64,000 nt of DNA from the NCBI RefSeq assembly GCF_048771995.1, contig NC_133027.1, positions 63,301,501 through 63,365,500 of the forward strand. The letters run 5' to 3'. The DNA comes from Taeniopygia guttata. Its lineage: Eukaryota; Chordata; Aves; Passeriformes; Estrildidae. Both the position numbers and the translations under genes were made by a program. Below, in pieces: positions 60,640 to 64,000 of this stretch. A model generated the notes under the pieces. That model was not told where the DNA came from. It worked only from the letters and a program-made list of their open reading frames with translations, and did not search any database. The stretch's first letter is position 1. Every line of letters begins with the position of its first letter.

Positions 60640-60860
60640 TTCCACTAGGAGTGGTTCTGATTAAGTATCAGAAACAATTTTCCCCTCTCAGGGTAGTCAG
60701 GCGTTGGAAGAAGTCGCTCAGGGTGGAGTCACTATCTCTGGAAGTCTTCAAGAGCCCTCTGGATGTGGCAGCTGGGGACATGGTTTAGGGGTGATGCTGG
60801 TGGTTCTGGGGTCATAGTGGAACTGGATGACTTTCACATCTCTTCTCTCCCTGGTGACTC
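60640..60860 (+). mobile_element. Possible CR1 3' fragment
   Basis: Wording such as GTTGGAAGAAGTCGCTCAGG, CTCTGGAAGTCTTCAAGAGC and GGTGATGCTGGTGGTTCTGG resembles the C-terminal ORF2/3'UTR region of a divergent CR1 subfamily. No clear tail is present. Confidence 0.4.
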
Positions 60861-61259
60861 TCTGTGATTCATTGCTGAGTCACCTGGCAACAACCCATGG
60901 GCGCTGGTTTGGGGCTGGCCACACGGGTAACACTTGGTCTTCGGAAGACCCGCTCAGGGTGATCCAAAGCAGCTGGGGCTTGCTCAGTCTGCAAGGACAT
61001 GTCCAGGCAGAGGCAGCCTGTGTGGCTCCCTCAGGACGCTGGGGCAGGCTGCCCACCAGCCACCATCTGTGGGGCCCAGCCTGGCGCGGGCAGCGGGCAC
61101 TGGCTCTCTGGCTGTGTCGCCAGGCAGGGGCAGCAGAAGAGGATGTGTGGTGCCCACAGTGCCTGCCAGAGGTGGGAGGGACGCTTCTGAGGGGAAGCTG
61201 GCTGCTGGCTGAGGGCCTGGGCTCCCAGCTGAGGGGCTGAAGGGCTGGGGCAGCTGCCC
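60861..61259. other. GC-rich flank of the minisatellite
   Basis: Clearly more GC-rich than the surroundings. Open frames on both strands (for example 60827-61240 plus, and the minus frame that continues from the repeat array) have no recognised similarity. Confidence 0.5.
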
Positions 61260-62225
61260 AGGCTTCACCTTTGATACTTCCCGGTAGGTACTGGCGTCTC
61301 CAGGGGCCAGCTCTTGCTCACTGCAGGCTTCCCCGTGGAACACTTTCTCATGGCTACCAGCATTTCCCTGGGACAGCTCTGGATCACTGCAGGCTTGCCC
61401 TTGGGATACTTCCCAGTAGCTACTGGCATCTCTGGGGTCCTGCTTTACCTCGCTGCATGCTTCCCCTTTACAGCACTTCCTGATAGACACTGTCATCCCC
61501 TGGGGCCAACTCTGGCTCACTGCAGGCTTCCCCTTGGGATATTTCCTTGGTAGCTACCAGCCTCTCCTTCAAGTCAGCTGTGGCTCACTGCAAGCTTTCC
61601 TATGGCATATGTTCTAGTAGCTACCAGCGTCTCCTGGGGACAGTACTCGCTCACTGCAGGCTTCCCATTGGAAAAACTTCCTGGTAGATACCAGCATTTC
61701 CCTGAGACAGCTCTGGCTCACTACAGGCTTCCCTTTGGACACCTCTGGTATCTACTATCATCTCCCTGGGTCAGCTCTGGCTCATTACAGGCTTTTCCTT
61801 ATGACACATCCAGCTATCTACTGTAATTCCCTGGGGACAGCTCTGGCTCACTGCAGGATTCCCCTTGGGACATTTCCTGGTAGTGACCAGCATTTCCCTG
61901 GGATATCTCTGGCTCACTGCAGGATTCCTCTTTGAATTCTTCCAGGTAGCTGCCAGAATCTCACTGTGGAATGCTCTCGCTCACTGCAGGCTTCCCCTTG
62001 GAAAACTTCAGAATAGACACTGCTGTCTCCTGGGGACAGCTCTGTCTCATGGCAGGCTTCGCCTTGGGATACATCCTGGTATACCTTCTGGTATGAAGTG
62101 ATACGTTCAGCATTTCCCTGGGGTCAGCTTCTGCTCAGTGCAGGCTCCCCCCTTGGAAATTTCTTTGTGAAAACCAGCATCTCCTGTGGTCAGCTCTGGC
62201 TCTGCGCAGGCCTTCCCTTGGGTCA
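61260..62225. repeat. Minisatellite, about 14 units of 64-68 bp
   Basis: The anchor CACTGCAGGCTTCCCC recurs at about 61320, 61386, 61452, 61519, 61587, 61653, 61720, 61784, 61850, 61916, 61983, 62048, 62137 and 62202. Spacing is mostly 66 bp (range 64-68), with one 89-bp interval. Units differ by many substitutions, so the array is old. Read on the minus strand, units of 66 bp give a 22-residue peptide, for example GEACSEVKQDPRDASSYWEV followed by GQACSDPELSQGNAGSHEKV, but units of 64, 65, 67 or 68 bp shift the frame. I cannot name a parent gene. Confidence 0.93.
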
Positions 62226-62660
62226 CTTCTTGGTATTTTTCCTTTCTCCTTTAGATAGCTCTTGGTCTTCTGCCTTATCCAGCTGGGAAAGCTCAAGCTT
62301 GTCAGCCAAACCCCCTCCTCGCTGTCTTCCTGTGGCAGCACTGACCCCCTTTCTGTGTGTGTGTGTGTGCTCCAGGGGGCTTGGGGAGTGGCTGGGGGGG
62401 CATCAAGGGATGTGCAGGATAGAAATCCAGATCTCTTCCCTTCATCCTTGAGCTGCTATTTCTAATTGTGCAGCCATGCTCTGCTCCAGGTCCCTCTGTT
62501 CTGCTGGCCTGTGGCCAGACGCCTGAATCTCCAGCAGAGCCTTGCTCATGCTAATGTTCCATGTTAGAGTCCAGCAGAGCCTGGCTGCAGCCTGGGGCGC
62601 TGAGTGGGGCAGGGACTGGGCTCTCCGTCCCTGCCGATGGCACCTTCTCACTGAGGGCAG
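62226..62660. other. GC-rich flank on the other side of the minisatellite
   Basis: Contains a (TG)n run near 62354-62370. The minus-strand frame 62651-62442 includes protein-like text (SKALLEIQASGHRPAEQRDL) leading toward the repeat array, but there is no recognised domain. Confidence 0.4.
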
Positions 62661-64000
62661 GAGAATTTCTAATATTTACTTTTACTATACCTTCTTCTCA
62701 TTTTATTCTTGTTGTTATTCCGATTCTGATATTCTTATTCTTTTATTCATTTCATGACACCCCACTCTCTTAAGCACACACACACTTTTTTGCATGAATA
62801 CTTCACTTGTTTACTTTAAAGGGGTATGGAGAGGTAGAGATTGTTTTTTGAAGGAAACTAGACACGTTCAAAGGAAAAGCAAGGTCTTAAACACAAATTT
62901 GCCTTTTGGGAAGCCTGCTGGTAAGTGAACAAACAGCTAAATGCAATCCTACTTGCAACATGCCTAAGGGGACATTTGAAAGGAAAAGCATGCATAACCC
63001 ACATGGGAGCACATGTGGGATACAAAATCATGTGTTTATCTGATTGTTCTAAGTGTATTAATTTTGTTCTTGTTCTTTTCTGTTACATCCAGGCACTTTC
63101 TGTGCTATTCTTTTCTCCTGAATCCTATTTCATGCTCTTGTATTAATTGTGCAAATAGCCAGCAGTACATTTGTAGAAGAGGCCATAACATTTAAATGTT
63201 TTTATTGCTAAGGAATCTCCAATGAAGATTTTTTTCAAGGCTTAAATAATACTCTATGTTTCTTGGGGTGAAAAAAGATGTAGTGGGGAAGCCTGAAATA
63301 ACATTAATTGAGAAGAACTTTAAAAGCTGGCTCAGTTTTTTAAGTCAGTTTCCTATAACAGAAAATTTAACTACTCATATTTTGTCTCTGATAAAGAGAT
63401 ATAAATTATCGCTTTAAAAAAATGGATAATTACAGTCATTGTGGCTCCATAATCTGCCTTTCCAATGAATACCATTGACCAGATGTTTGAAACACTGGCT
63501 GAGCTTTCCTTCAGATATTTAAAGTTATGCTGGATTACACTTAATTACATTAATCAGTGTAATTCTATTATCATCTCCCTCAATAACAAAATCTTGATTT
63601 ATTTGTTTGAAAAATAGCTGGCTGTGAGCAGGCACCTGACAGCTTTTGAAGAAGAATGACCTTTAACATGAAGCTAAAGAGGATGTTTGCTCTTATTTAT
63701 GCTTGGGGGAAGTTCAGCTCATGTGCTCTCGGATTTCTTTCTTAGAAGGAAATTTGTGTTAGACACACAAGCACTCTAGCAATGTTTTCTGATACTGTAG
63801 GGCCTGCAGGTGTTATGAGTCTAAGTCTAGCATTAGAAAATAATTCCGATACCACACATGGCTGTTTTAGTCATTATCTTTTCTCATTTTGAGTTGAAGA
63901 AATCACCATCTTCTGATTGCTCGACCTAGAATACTAAGCAGCTTCAAGCTACTAAACAGACACTACAAAGAATAATTTAAAACATTTTGAATATTTTGGA
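62661..64000. other. Intergenic DNA, no gene seen
   Basis: Begins with a second TTC/TTA-rich stretch (62665-62755), followed by ordinary AT-rich DNA. At 63420-63760 the composition is balanced and rich in TAATTA-like sites (for example CACTTAATTACATTAATCAG), which could be a conserved non-coding element. Confidence 0.4.

Noticed and set aside
61260-62225. CRISPR-like array
   Set aside because: Units are contiguous 66-bp tandem repeats with no unique spacers, in a vertebrate genome.

Overview
The window is vertebrate nuclear DNA, almost certainly from a bird and most likely a passerine (songbird). Pointers: small multi-exon genes with GT-AG introns and CpG-island promoters; several CR1 LINE copies with the avian CR1 3' tail; class II endogenous retrovirus (ERV) sequence and a solo LTR with a 6-bp target duplication; and a tRNA-Ile-headed SINE with a CR1-type tail that matches what I know as TguSINE1, a passerine family. 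No prokaryotic features were seen.

Layout: 1-3847 is the start of VTA1 intron 1 (minus strand), 3848-3956 is VTA1 coding exon 1 inside a CpG island, and the rest of VTA1 lies beyond the left edge. 4190-8944 is intergenic. GJE1 (connexin-23) is complete on the minus strand in three exons (8945-10546), with exon 1 in a second CpG island. At 11524-14838 sits a rearranged class II ERV whose 5' half is replaced by an antisense retrocopy of part of the host cohesin regulator PDS5A; this is the most unusual object in the window. NMBR (neuromedin B receptor) is complete on the plus strand in three coding exons (20397-20812, 34410-34758, 37088-37489) behind a third CpG island. The order VTA1-GJE1-NMBR, with NMBR in the opposite orientation, agrees with the human 6q24 arrangement as I remember it.

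From 37490 to 64000 I see no convincing host gene. It is AT-rich intergenic DNA with degraded CR1 copies (40960-43705, 44590-45035, 50926-52235), a solo LTR nested in one CR1 (51713-52072), the SINE (46858-47003), microsatellites, a pair of abutting near-perfect hairpins (56884-56955), and a GC-rich minisatellite of about 14 units of 64-68 bp (61260-62225) that reads on the minus strand as a degenerate 22-residue peptide repeat.

The three genes are functionally unrelated: VTA1 acts in ESCRT/VPS4 membrane remodelling, GJE1 is a gap-junction family protein, and NMBR is a Gq-coupled peptide receptor. Family assignments rest on reading the translations, not on database searches.
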